From: Paenilisteria rustica
GTDB taxonomy: Bacteria > Bacillota > Bacilli > Lactobacillales > Listeriaceae
DNA length: 64,000 nucleotides
Direction: 5' to 3'
Assembly: GCF_013820765.1 (NCBI RefSeq)
Contig: NZ_JABJVM010000004.1
Location: 124,001 to 188,000 of the forward strand
A program made the position numbers and the translations under genes. A model generated the notes under the pieces. That model made no database searches. It was not told where the DNA came from and saw only the letters and a list, made by a program, of their open reading frames with translations. This document shows positions 8,763 to 18,100 of this stretch, piece after piece (the first letter of the stretch is position 1; each line of letters begins with the position of its first letter).

Positions 8763-10158
8763 GTTGTATCCTTCCTTTCTCTAAATAACGAATATTCAGG
8801 AGGGCAAGCCCAATTCCGATACCTAAACTAAGATGTCGCTTATCAATCGTGCTACTAAGACCAATACTCGCTGCTACAAAAGCAATCCCAATTAAAAGTG
8901 GAATCGCGGAAGCTGCACTGTACTTCTCCTTCACCCAATAACGAATCGCAAAAATATGATAGCCGATGAAAAAAGCAAGTAAGGGTATGAAAGCCAATAA
9001 ACCACCATTCGCCAAAGCTTCCAACCAGTAATTATGTGGCGCCCAGTAATTATCGGAAACACGTTCAAAACCATACATATATTCATCAAGACGAATTGGC
9101 AAGTTTCCTGCACCAATCCCCATAAAATTTGATTGTTTGATCATATCCCAGGAAGCATAGTACATCTGCATCCGCTCCGTTGTCGAATCTCCTTTATCGG
9201 TGAATGAATTAGCCACCATGCCAAGTAATTTTTGAACGAAATCAGAGGCATGAAAAGTGGAGACAAGCAAAGCTCCTATGCCCAAAACATAGACTGCTAC
9301 GAAAGACCAGATTTTAGACCAACCGAACAGCAGAATGAAAATTTCTAGAATAAGAACGACCATTGCAAGACGAGAATTGGTCATAATAACGAGGTAAAGA
9401 GAGAGCGAACCAACGCTCAGCAACCCACTAAGCATGATTAATTTCCGCTTCCAAGTGAAGATATGCATGATCACAATTGGAAAGAAAATCGTGAGTAAAG
9501 AGGCGAAATCATTCGTATTAAACTGAAATCCCGTCGGTTGGAAAGCACTCGTTGTGGTTTCATAAAAGAGTGAACCCGACTGACTTAAATGATTTCCAGT
9601 CAGGCATTCCCACACGCCGATCATTAAAATACCGATATAAAGAACCGTTAGCCATTTTGCAAATTGATGATATATTTTCTCGTTTCGAACATAGTAGACA
9701 CATAGAAAAATGACATACAACCATTCAAAAATAAAATACAGATAGCGAATGCTTTGTCCTAATTGCGGTGCCCAGAATCCAGTTGCCATCATCCCGATAA
9801 GGAAGGCAATAAACAGGAAGAGAAAGGCTTTCACGTAACGCAACCGTAGCCAATCTTTTTTTACAAAGAACAAAAAGAGGAAAAGGTGAATCGGGATTAA
9901 GAGGCGAAATAAAAAGATGTTCTCGTTACCAGGTATCCCTAGATAAGAACCAAAAAATCCAGAAAATATAATCACAAAACTAAGTGCGGTTACGAATTTT
10001 CCCATATTGATTGGTAGAAAGATAATGATGGTAATTAAGAAAAGTGGTAAGACTAAGAAGCCATAGGGAAAGAATACGCATGCTTGTAGTACAAACGTTA
10101 ACCCTAAGATGAATAACCCCGATTTGATATGGGTTTGTAGCCAATTAATAGTAGGCAT
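8752..10158 (-). CDS. Wzy-type O-antigen/EPS polymerase
   Basis: A 468-residue polytopic membrane protein with about a dozen hydrophobic segments. It has a large extracytoplasmic loop (roughly residues 300-370) with TTERMQMYYASWDMIKQSNF, GIGAGNLP and APHNYWLEALANGG. The last stretch, with its H-N-x-x-L pattern, is the conserved feature of the Wzy_C/O-antigen ligase family. It would polymerise repeat units on the outer membrane face. The ATG at 10158 overlaps the last 14 bases of the BY-kinase gene, and no strong ribosome site is seen, so coupling is likely. An O-antigen-ligase-like activity is the alternative, but Wzy fits a Gram-positive cluster. Confidence 0.88.
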   Translation of the reverse strand: MPTINWLQTHIKSGLFILGLTFVLQACVFFPYGFLVLPLFLITIIIFLPINMGKFVTALSFVIIFSGFFGSYLGIPGNENIFLFRLLIPIHLFLFLFFVKKDWLRLRYVKAFLFLFIAFLIGMMATGFWAPQLGQSIRYLYFIFEWLYVIFLCVYYVRNEKIYHQFAKWLTVLYIGILMIGVWECLTGNHLSQSGSLFYETTTSAFQPTGFQFNTNDFASLLTIFFPIVIMHIFTWKRKLIMLSGLLSVGSLSLYLVIMTNSRLAMVVLILEIFILLFGWSKIWSFVAVYVLGIGALLVSTFHASDFVQKLLGMVANSFTDKGDSTTERMQMYYASWDMIKQSNFMGIGAGNLPIRLDEYMYGFERVSDNYWAPHNYWLEALANGGLLAFIPLLAFFIGYHIFAIRYWVKEKYSAASAIPLLIGIAFVAASIGLSSTIDKRHLSLGIGIGLALLNIRYLEKGRIQHDD

Positions 10159-10822
10159 ACGTATTCTTTTCTTTCTTGTTGTACTGCTGTCCGTTTAGAA
10201 TAGCACCAACAATTGGCACACCTGTATTCTCAATATGTGCTTTCGCTTCTTCTATTTCATTTAATTTTGTCACGCCATTACGAACGACTAAGACTACACC
10301 GTCACATAAAGTGGCGATCATACGCCCATCTGACAACACGCGAACTGGCGGTGTATCAATGAAAATCATATCGAATTCTTCTTCTAGTTTTGAAAACACA
10401 TTCCCAAGCAGTCCTGAACTCACAACTTCTAATGGATTCGAGGGTAGCGGGCCTGTTGGTAAGAAAAAGAGATTTTCCTCAGCCAAAGGAAGAATTTGAT
10501 CTGCTAACACCGATATATCGCGCACACCCAACATCAATCCACCAACTTCTCGAGGGGCAATAGACTGGGAGAGCCGTGGACGGTGTAAGTCTAAATCGAC
10601 TAATAACACTTTTTTGCCTAACTTTGCGTATTCTTTGGCGATATTACTAATACAAAACGTTTTTCCTTCGCCTTTATTGGCAGATGTAAACATGATGGTT
10701 TGCGCTTTATTAAGCGTAGTAAGTGCAAACTGCAAACTTACTTGTGCCGAACGAATTTTTTCAGCTTCAAAGGATTTGGATTTCCCTTCAAAAAACAGTT
10801 TATTTTTCTTGAGTCTAGCCAT
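10145..10822 (-). CDS. CpsD/CapB-type bacterial tyrosine kinase
   Basis: A 225-residue BY-kinase, the cytoplasmic half of the two-protein kinase typical of Firmicutes. Walker A is in TSANKGEGKTF, Walker A' in VLLVDLDLHRPRLS and Walker B in MIFIDTPPVRVLSD. The C-terminus ends in a tyrosine cluster (NKKEKNTYAYY) that such kinases autophosphorylate. It needs the membrane adaptor encoded 6 bases upstream for activation. Cycles of phosphorylation control polymer length and export. The SAQVSLQFALTTL segment before Walker A is the usual oligomerisation region. Its 3' end overlaps the polymerase gene. Confidence 0.93.
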   Translation of the reverse strand: MARLKKNKLFFEGKSKSFEAEKIRSAQVSLQFALTTLNKAQTIMFTSANKGEGKTFCISNIAKEYAKLGKKVLLVDLDLHRPRLSQSIAPREVGGLMLGVRDISVLADQILPLAEENLFFLPTGPLPSNPLEVVSSGLLGNVFSKLEEEFDMIFIDTPPVRVLSDGRMIATLCDGVVLVVRNGVTKLNEIEEAKAHIENTGVPIVGAILNGQQYNKKEKNTYAYY

Positions 10823-10828
10823 ATTTTT

Positions 10829-11491
10829 TCACTCTCCTTCTATCAGTGGAATGTCGCCTAAGAACCTGAGCCCAATGTCATCGAAACTTTCTCGTTGGCG
10901 GATAATATTATCGTAACTTGCTCGATATAGCACAATAACTAATGCTATTCCGAGGCCAAAGCCAGCTGCTAAGATATATTTCGTGATACTGCTGACAGTG
11001 ACTGGCTCACTTGCTTTTTCTAAATTTATCATTTTCGTACCGCTGAACAAATCTGGAAAATCACTTTGGACAACGGATGCGATGCCATTCGCGATTAGCT
11101 CAGCTTGCTCGGGACTAGAATCAACCACGGTAATTGTAAAGACGAGTGAGTTGATGTTTCCTTTCACAGTGACTTTACTTGTAAGTTCTTCTGGTGTCAT
11201 AGCTAAATCATATTTATCAATGACTTCTTGCATCGTTCTCGCGCTACCAATCGTTGTACTATAGGTATCACTCAGCTGAATCGAGGACCTTACACTATCT
11301 GAGGCTTGCGTTTCATTTTTTGGAGTGACCGTTGTAACTAAGACTTGTGTCGATGTCGTATAATTCGGAGTCAGCCAAAATTTTTCAATTCCGAATGTGA
11401 GCATGATAAGGATGGCAGGGACGATAACCAACCAGTACCAAGATTTTTTAAAACTACGTAAAATCTGCTTTGTTTTCATTCCTTCTTTCAT
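10829..11491 (-). CDS. Wzz/CapA-type chain-length determinant and kinase adaptor
   Basis: A 220-residue membrane protein with two transmembrane segments: WYWLVIVPAILIMLTFGI near the N-terminus and YILAAGFGLGIALVIVLY near the C-terminus. They flank an extracellular domain that contains TSTQVLVTT and a segment on repeated sliding pairs (SARTMQEVIDKYDL). This is the YveK/CapA form of the Wzz family, in which a short cytoplasmic tail activates the partner kinase. GGAGG sits 6 bases before the ATG at 11491. It precedes the BY-kinase gene directly, as in other Firmicute capsule operons. Confidence 0.92.
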   Translation of the reverse strand: MKEGMKTKQILRSFKKSWYWLVIVPAILIMLTFGIEKFWLTPNYTTSTQVLVTTVTPKNETQASDSVRSSIQLSDTYSTTIGSARTMQEVIDKYDLAMTPEELTSKVTVKGNINSLVFTITVVDSSPEQAELIANGIASVVQSDFPDLFSGTKMINLEKASEPVTVSSITKYILAAGFGLGIALVIVLYRASYDNIIRQRESFDDIGLRFLGDIPLIEGE

Positions 11492-11504
11492 ATAATACCT
11501 CCGA

Positions 11505-12641
11505 TTAATGCGGGTTATAAATCGTCGTTAGCATTTTCTGTGCTTCGATTCCCCAGTGATATTCTTTTTCATAAGTCAAGCGCCCTTGTTCTCCTTCTTG
11601 CGCATAAAAGTGTGGATTCGCCGCTCGCTTCTCTATTTCATGTATTAGCTTTTCTGTGTCAAATGGAGAACTGACCGTTCCACTTTGGTGTTTTTCGATA
11701 AAGGCTCGCCAATCTGGAAAATCAGAAGCAAGGATAGGTAGCGATGCCGCCATATATTCATATAACTTAGTAGCCATCGATTGAAGGTAGTTAGGAATCG
11801 GGTGCAACAGACAAAGACCTAAATCAGATTCCGCATATGCTTGCCAAATTTCTGGGTACGGGACACGACCGTATACTTGTACAACAGCTCCAAGTTGGTG
11901 CTTATGAATAAACTCTTGTACTTCTATCTCTAGACTATTTGTCATCGGACCTAAGAGTTTCAAACAATATTCCGATGGATGCTTCTCGTATAACCGACGA
12001 ATCAGTTCTAACATCTCAAAAATACCGCGATCTTCCGTGATACTTCCGACATAGATAAGTGTGAATGGCGAATCGGATGGCGTTTTTGGAATAGCCTCCA
12101 TGTAGGTAGGATAGTTATAGACAGTGGTTTTCTTACAGGTAATATGTTCATAACTTCCCGAATAGGATGCTTCCGCAAAAATAATATGATCACAGCACGC
12201 CATGGTCCTTTTTTCCATACGTAAAACCCATTGTTTCAATGGTTTTCGTAAAATGGCTGGAATCCAAGTTTTTGTTTCAATATCTGCTGGGAAATTTTCA
12301 TGCATATCATAGGTTAGAACAGCCTCTGGTTTTTTCTTACGTAACTTCGGTAAAAGCAGGAGAAGTTCCGGGTCATGAATATGGTAGTACATCGCATCAG
12401 ACGCTTTCGCGATTTTATAAAGTTTACGCCAACGAAGGGGCCGGGCAAGTCGTGATGTGCTTGCAGGTAGTAAATGAACTTGCAAACCTGGATGTTTCAC
12501 GACCTCCATCCCGTTATCAATCGCGTAAAAATCGACTTCGAATCCCGCATCAGCTAGCGTCATTGCTTCTTTATAAAAAATGCGTGTATCGTTCCAAACA
12601 TGAACCGAACTAAACATCATTATTTTTTTTGCATTTAGCAC
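11505..12641 (-). CDS. GT4-family glycosyltransferase, start of EPS synthesis genes
   Basis: A 378-residue GT-B transferase. It opens KKIMMFSSVHVWNDTRIFYKEAMTL, then has YDMHENFP, a motif common to glycosyltransferases of Firmicute EPS loci. In the C-terminal domain LIYVGSITEDRGI and VYGRVPYPE lead to the donor site KLYEYMAASLPILASD. It starts at GTG 12641, with AAGAAGG 7 bases upstream; an overlapping ATG runs immediately into a stop. It lies 18 bases after the lipoprotein gene and 13 bases before the Wzz gene, so it belongs to the same transcript. Substrate unknown. Confidence 0.88.
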   Translation of the reverse strand: MLNAKKIMMFSSVHVWNDTRIFYKEAMTLADAGFEVDFYAIDNGMEVVKHPGLQVHLLPASTSRLARPLRWRKLYKIAKASDAMYYHIHDPELLLLLPKLRKKKPEAVLTYDMHENFPADIETKTWIPAILRKPLKQWVLRMEKRTMACCDHIIFAEASYSGSYEHITCKKTTVYNYPTYMEAIPKTPSDSPFTLIYVGSITEDRGIFEMLELIRRLYEKHPSEYCLKLLGPMTNSLEIEVQEFIHKHQLGAVVQVYGRVPYPEIWQAYAESDLGLCLLHPIPNYLQSMATKLYEYMAASLPILASDFPDWRAFIEKHQSGTVSSPFDTEKLIHEIEKRAANPHFYAQEGEQGRLTYEKEYHWGIEAQKMLTTIYNPH

Positions 12642-12659
12642 ATTGGTACCTTCTTTTCT

Positions 12660-13154
12660 TTATTTTTTAGGTGCGCCGATTGTCCATTTCAACGTTCGTT
12701 CTTTTGCTGCATTCGCCGGATGGTAGACTAATGTATAATCTTTACCATTTTTCGGAATGGAAAAATATACGTTGCCGTCCAATATTTTTCCAGCGGGAAT
12801 GATATCGCCGAAGCTGTCATGGTAACCAAATGTTTCGATTTTCTTTCCGTCCGCGGCTTCTAAGTGAAAGTCCCCTGCACCAACTCCGAATTCTGATTTT
12901 GTCTTATTCGCAATATGCATCGGGATAACCGTTAATTCTTTTCCTTTTTCATTAAAAGTATCATCTTGTTTATGTGTAAAATTTTTCGGTGTCATTTCAA
13001 TGTCTGTGATAACCTTTTTCTTACCTATATCGGTTTGCGTTTGTTGTGTTTGTTTTGGAGTTTCGTCTTCTTTTGGAGCACTACAACCTGCCATTGTTGT
13101 ACCTAATGTTAAAACAGTAGCTGCGGCAACCATTATTTTTTGATATTTTTTCAT
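12660..13154 (-). CDS. DUF4352-like lipoprotein, first gene of the EPS operon
   Basis: A 164-residue predicted lipoprotein. KKYQKIMVAAATVLTLGTTMAGCS is a signal peptide with an AGC lipobox, followed by a Gln/Thr-rich linker (about residues 30-45). The folded part contains FNEKGKELTVIPMHIANKT, DFHLEAADGKKIETFGYHD and LDGNVYFSIPKNG, which resemble the telokin-like DUF4352 domain. The ATG at 13154 has GAGGA 7 bases upstream; an earlier in-frame ATG lacks a ribosome site. A TTGACA/TACTAA promoter lies just upstream, and only 18 bases separate it from the first glycosyltransferase, so it probably leads the operon. Its role in EPS is unproved. Confidence 0.82.
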   Translation of the reverse strand: MKKYQKIMVAAATVLTLGTTMAGCSAPKEDETPKQTQQTQTDIGKKKVITDIEMTPKNFTHKQDDTFNEKGKELTVIPMHIANKTKSEFGVGAGDFHLEAADGKKIETFGYHDSFGDIIPAGKILDGNVYFSIPKNGKDYTLVYHPANAAKERTLKWTIGAPKK

Positions 13155-13173
13155 TAGAAAATCCTCATTTCTT

Positions 13174-13201
13174 TTAGTAGAGATATATAAAATCCTGTCA
13201 A
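13174..13201 (-). promoter_or_regulatory. Candidate sigma-A promoter of the EPS operon
   Basis: On the minus strand TTGACA (13201-13196) and TACTAA (13179-13174) are separated by 16 bases, about 20 bases before the lipoprotein ATG. It is the only good -35 hexamer in the gap between the adhesin terminator and the EPS operon. Confidence 0.5.
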
Positions 13202-13242
13202 TATCAAGATTTGTTGACAATTTCAAACGTACCTATTTATTA

Positions 13243-13278
13243 AAAGGTGGCATCCTAAAACCATCGTCCTAGGATGCC
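13243..13278 (-). terminator. Terminator of the giant adhesin gene
   Basis: GGCATCCTA (13249-13257) pairs with TAGGATGCC (13270-13278) around a 12-base loop. On the minus strand the stem is followed by CACCTTTTAAT. It lies 14 bases after the adhesin stop codon. Confidence 0.7.
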
Positions 13279-13291
13279 TGCCTTCAAAAAA

Positions 13292-15130
13292 TTAGTTTAT
13301 AGTGACATCAATCGTTACTGGATTCCAGTTTTTGTCGTAACCTTTAATTTGAACTTTATCACTTGCGGACGTGATTTTGTCTTTTGCGTATACAGAGAAT
13401 GTTTGTGTAGTGGCATCAGATCCACCTGTACGAACTTTCTCATCGTTTACCCAAAGTTCTACGCCGTTCATTGTGCCCGTGTATGAACCAGTAATATTAT
13501 CTGTGTTTAGCGTATAAGAAATAGCTCCGATTTTTAGTGCGTCTGGTGACTCACTTGCGGCTTTGACTGTTACGGTTACGGTTACTTCTTTGCCATCTTT
13601 ATCTGTTCCAACGACTTTTACGTCATCTGTTGCAGACTTGATTTTATCTTGTGCATAGATGGCAAATGTTTTGCCGTCTCCATTTATTTGACCTGTGCGG
13701 GCAAGTTCGCCATTCACGTACAGTTTGATACCTGTACTAACACCATCAAGCGTACCTGTTACATTAGAATCGCCAATTGTATAGGCATCTGGAGTAATTT
13801 TTAATGTTTGGCCTGCTGCCGCTTTTACGTTAACTGGTGTACGATCTAGTTCTTGCCAGTTTTTGTCGTATAATACAATTTCTACTTTGTCTGTCGCTGT
13901 TTTGATGTAGTCTTTTGCATAGACTTGATATGTGCCAGTTGCTGTGTCTAGCGCACCATTTTTAACGAGTACATCATTCACGAATAGTTGTACTTTCGCG
14001 CCAGCTCCTGTGTATGTCCCAGTGATATTGTTGTCGCCTAGGTTGTAATCTGTTGCTGTTACAACCGATGGGATACGTTCGCCTAAAACAGTTGATGTTG
14101 CTGCTAGACCAGGAACGTTCGCCGAGTTAATGGCGCGAACGGTGAAGTTATTGCCAATCACTTGCATGAATGCTTTATCCGATGCATAGATTTTGTACGT
14201 GCCATCTGGATTTACTAAGCCTGTGCGTAGTTGTGTGCCATTGTTGTCATAAAGACCGATTTTGAATGTTGCAAGGTCTGTTTTACCAGTGACATATTCG
14301 TCGCCTTTGTTGTAATCATTGATCGATGGTTTGCCTAAAAGCGCTGTTAGAATCGTGCTTTTTGTTGGTTCTGTTGCTGTTCCGGCTACGTCAATGGCTC
14401 TGACGGAGAATTCATCACCGACAACGCGCATCGCTGTTTTATCAGAAGCATAGATTTTGTATGTTCCTGTTGCTACATCTACTGCGCCGTAACGAAGTAA
14501 GTTGCCAGCTTTGTCGTAGAGACCAATTTTACTTGTCGCTTTGTCTGTTTTACCAGTAATATATTCTTGGCCTGCATAGTAAGCGTCAATCGTTGGTTTC
14601 GAAAGTGTTGCACCTTGTACCGTTGCAGTTGTTGGTGTACTTACATTACCTGCTGCGTCTTTGGCAACGGCTGTAAATTCTTTACCTACAATTTTCATAT
14701 CAGCATTGTCATTCACATAGATTTTGAATGTGCCGTCTGCTGCTACGTCACCTGTGCGGATGTCTTTGCCACCAACTGAAATCGTTACTTTTGTTGCAGG
14801 AGCTGCTGCTTTACCTGTAACATAACCGCTGTCTACAACATAGTTATTGATTGTTGGAGGAGTGACTACCACGGCTTTTGCTTTGACTGTACTTGTTGTT
14901 TTATCGCTCGTTCTACCAGTAGCGTCTGTTGCATAAGCTTGGAAAGTTGTTCCTGCTACACCCATCGCTGCGTTATCATTGACATAGATTCTGTACGTGC
15001 CATTTGCTGCAACATCTACCGTACGAATGATTTTACCTGCTACTTCAATCGTTACTTTCTTCGCACCTGTTGGAGCTGTTCCAGTAACATAGCCGTCATT
15101 CACGTAGTAATCATTGATTGTTGGTGCTGC
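13292..15130 (-). repeat. Seven Big_15-like protein repeats in the adhesin 3' part
   Basis: Seven copies of about 87 codons. The first four begin near PTIND/PTIDAY and share V/YVTGK, a KIGLYD-like strand and TYKIYASD. The last three share a DNNITGTYTG-like start, LFVNDVLVKNG and YAKDKI. Sequence divergence between copies is moderate, so this array is older than the BIG_6 array. Confidence 0.85.
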
Positions 15131-18100
15131 AAATTTATCGTCTATTACAGTCGTATTTGCATATGCTGTTTTTCCATTTTTTGTAGCTGTTGCTGTTACT
15201 ACTGTTCCAGCGGCTTGTTTTTCAATCGTTAAGCTATACTTACCATCGGATGCCACTGTTCCTGAGCCAATTGTTTTTCCTGCTGCGTTTGTAATCACGA
15301 TGCTCGCATTTGGTTCTGCTGTTCCTGTTGCAATTACAGTATCAGTTGTTAAAGCATTAATCGTTGTCGGTGCAATATTTTGTCCTGCTTTTACGACTGT
15401 CTCTACACTTGCGATTTTGCCATTTTTTGTCGCTGTTGCTGTAACTACTGTTCCTTCTGCTTGTGGTGTAATTATAAAGTTGTATTTACCGTCGGAGCCT
15501 ACTGTTCCTGATGCGATTGTTGTTCCTGCTCCATTTTTAATCACGATTGCTGCATTTGGTTCTGCTGTTCCTGTTGCGTTTGTAGAATCAGCTGTTAATG
15601 TGTTAATCGTTGTTGGCGCAATCGCATCACGGATTACTGTTGTTTGGGCATAGGTTGATTTGCCATCTTTTGTGGCTGTCGCTGTCACTAATGTTCCCTC
15701 TGGTTGTTTCTCAATCGTCAAACTGTATTTACCATCAGACCCTACTGTTCCTGTTGCGATTGTCACTCCTGCTCCATTTTTGATTACGATTGCTGCGTTT
15801 GGTTCTGCTGTTCCTATTGCTTTTTCAGAATCAGTTGTTAAAGCATTAATCGTTGTTGGTGCAATATTTTGTCCTGCTTTTACGACTGTGTCTGTACTTG
15901 CTGTTTTGCCATCTTTTGTCGCTGTTGCTGTTACGACCGTTCCCTCTGCTTGTTTGTCAATTGTTAAGCTGTATTTACCGTCGGATCCTACTTTTCCTGA
16001 TCCAATGATTGTTCCTGCTGCATTTTTAATCACGATATCTGCATTTGGTTCTGCCGTTCCTGTCGCCTTCTCTGAATCAGCTGTTAAAGCATTAATTGTA
16101 GTTGGCGCAATCGAATCGCGTATTACTGTTGTATGTGCATCCGATGTTTTACCATCTTTTGTAGCTGTCGCTGTTACGACGGTTCCTTCTGGTTGATTCG
16201 CAATCAACAGGACATAAATACCATCTGATCCGACACGTCCTTTTGCGAGTTCCTTACCAGTTTGATCGGTAATAACAATGTTTGCGTTTGGCTCTGCTTT
16301 TCCTGAAACAGATTCAGAATTCGTTGTAAGGGCGTTAATCGTCGTTTGATCAATACCATCACGTTCTACAATCGTTGATGCTGTAGATGTTAATCCTGCT
16401 AAAGCAGCTGTTACTGAAACAGTTGTTCCTTCTGGTTGTTTGTCAATCGTTACTTTGTAAATTCCGTCTGATCCGACGCGACCTGTTGCTAGTACTACAT
16501 TATCTTGATCTGTTACAACAATTGTTGCGTTTGGTTCTGCTTTTCCTGAAACGGATTCTGACTCAGTAGTAAGCCCGTTAATTGTTGTCGTATCAATTTC
16601 ACCACGAACAACTGTTGTTTGAGCGGTAGATGTTTTGCCATCTTTTGTGGCTGTGGCAATCACATCTGTCCCAGCAACTTGTTTTTCAATGGTAATTTTA
16701 TATTTTCCATCAGAACCTACTTTTCCGCTTCCAAGTGTCTCACCAACACTATTTTTTATTACGATGGATGCATTTGGTTCTGCTGTTCCTTCTGCTAGCT
16801 CTGATTTTGTTGTTAACGCTGAGATAGTTGTTTGTGCAAGGTCACCTTGTGTGACAGTCGTTGTCGCTGAAGAAGATGCTGTTCCTTTTGTCGCTGTTGC
16901 TGTGACTCTTGTCCCTACATCTTGTTGTGAAATTGTGATGCTATATGCGCCGTCTGATCCCACTTTTCCAGATCCGATGACTTCCCCATTTGCTTTAATT
17001 TCAATATCCGCATTTGGTTCCGCTGTCCCTGTTGCATTTTTTGAGTCTGTTGTGATAGGTGCAATCGTTGTTTGTTCAATAGCTGCTTGGATGACTGTCG
17101 TTTTTGCAGAAGATTTAATGCCATTGGAGTCAGCTGTTGCTGTCACTTCTGTACCAGCGGCTTGTTTAGCAATAGTAATATCGTAGTAACCATCAGATCC
17201 TACTTTTCCAGAACCTAGTATTCCTCCTGTTGCATTCGTAATAACGATGTTTGCGTTTGGTTCTGCTACACCGACAACATGTATTGAATCTGTCGTAAGA
17301 TTCTCAATTGTTGTTTGAGCAATATTCGTTAAGGCATAGCTACCACCAAATAATTTACCCGTCGTTTTACTTACAAATTGTGACTGGAATTGCGCGCTGT
17401 TTGATGTTAAATTCTGTTGACTTAAGTTACCTAGAGCCCAACCAGATAAATCAAATGTCGCTGTTTTAAAATCGTTGTAGTTATGCGTTGGCTTATCATT
17501 GTTGATGAAACCATAATCCCATGTGGATAGGCCTTTATCAGAATTGATGTTAATTTTGGTTGAAGCGCCAGCATAGTTAGCAAAAACAGAGCCTGTTGCA
17601 TTCGTATTTGTAATGGCAAAATTCGAACCGTTCTCAAATGTTAATGCTTTACCCGTTTGGACAGTTCCTTGTACGCCCTTAGATGTTGCGACAAAATCCG
17701 CTCCTGTTTCAACTGTCAAACTACCATTTGTAATGGAAATACCTTCTTCAATAGTATCACCTGCATCAGCTTTGAATTTAGCTCCTGTTTTAACAACCAT
17801 ATTTCCTCCAGTTGCATAAATGGTTTGCTTCGTTGCAGATTTTAGCTCTAGATTTCCTGCGATAGAAATTTGTGCACTATTATTAGCCACATAAAGCGTA
17901 TATGATTTCGAATCGACTTTCATATTAGAATTTGCTTCTTGGATCAGATCTCCAGTGACATAAAGTCCCGTCAAAGTAGATTCAATGGAGGAGAAATCGA
18001 CATTTGCTCCCTCTTTAATTATCAAGTTCTTTCCTTCAAAAACTTCATGATAATCGGCAGTTGCTTTAATATTTCCTTCTAAAATAGTCGTGCCACTGCT

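Noticed and set aside
13292-15130. A cell-wall sorting signal at the adhesin C-terminus
   Set aside because: The last residues (YDKNWNPVTIDVTIN) contain no LPXTG, no hydrophobic segment and no basic tail.
15114-17186. Long plus-strand open frames of 170-185 codons across the adhesin repeats
   Set aside because: They are antisense shadows of the BIG_6 repeat array; they are repetitive in the same period, lack ribosome sites and encode low-complexity Val/Ala strings.
13292-17330. The regular repeats as a CRISPR array
   Set aside because: Repeat units are ~243-261 bp, in frame and coding; there are no 25-40 bp direct repeats with unique spacers and no cas gene.
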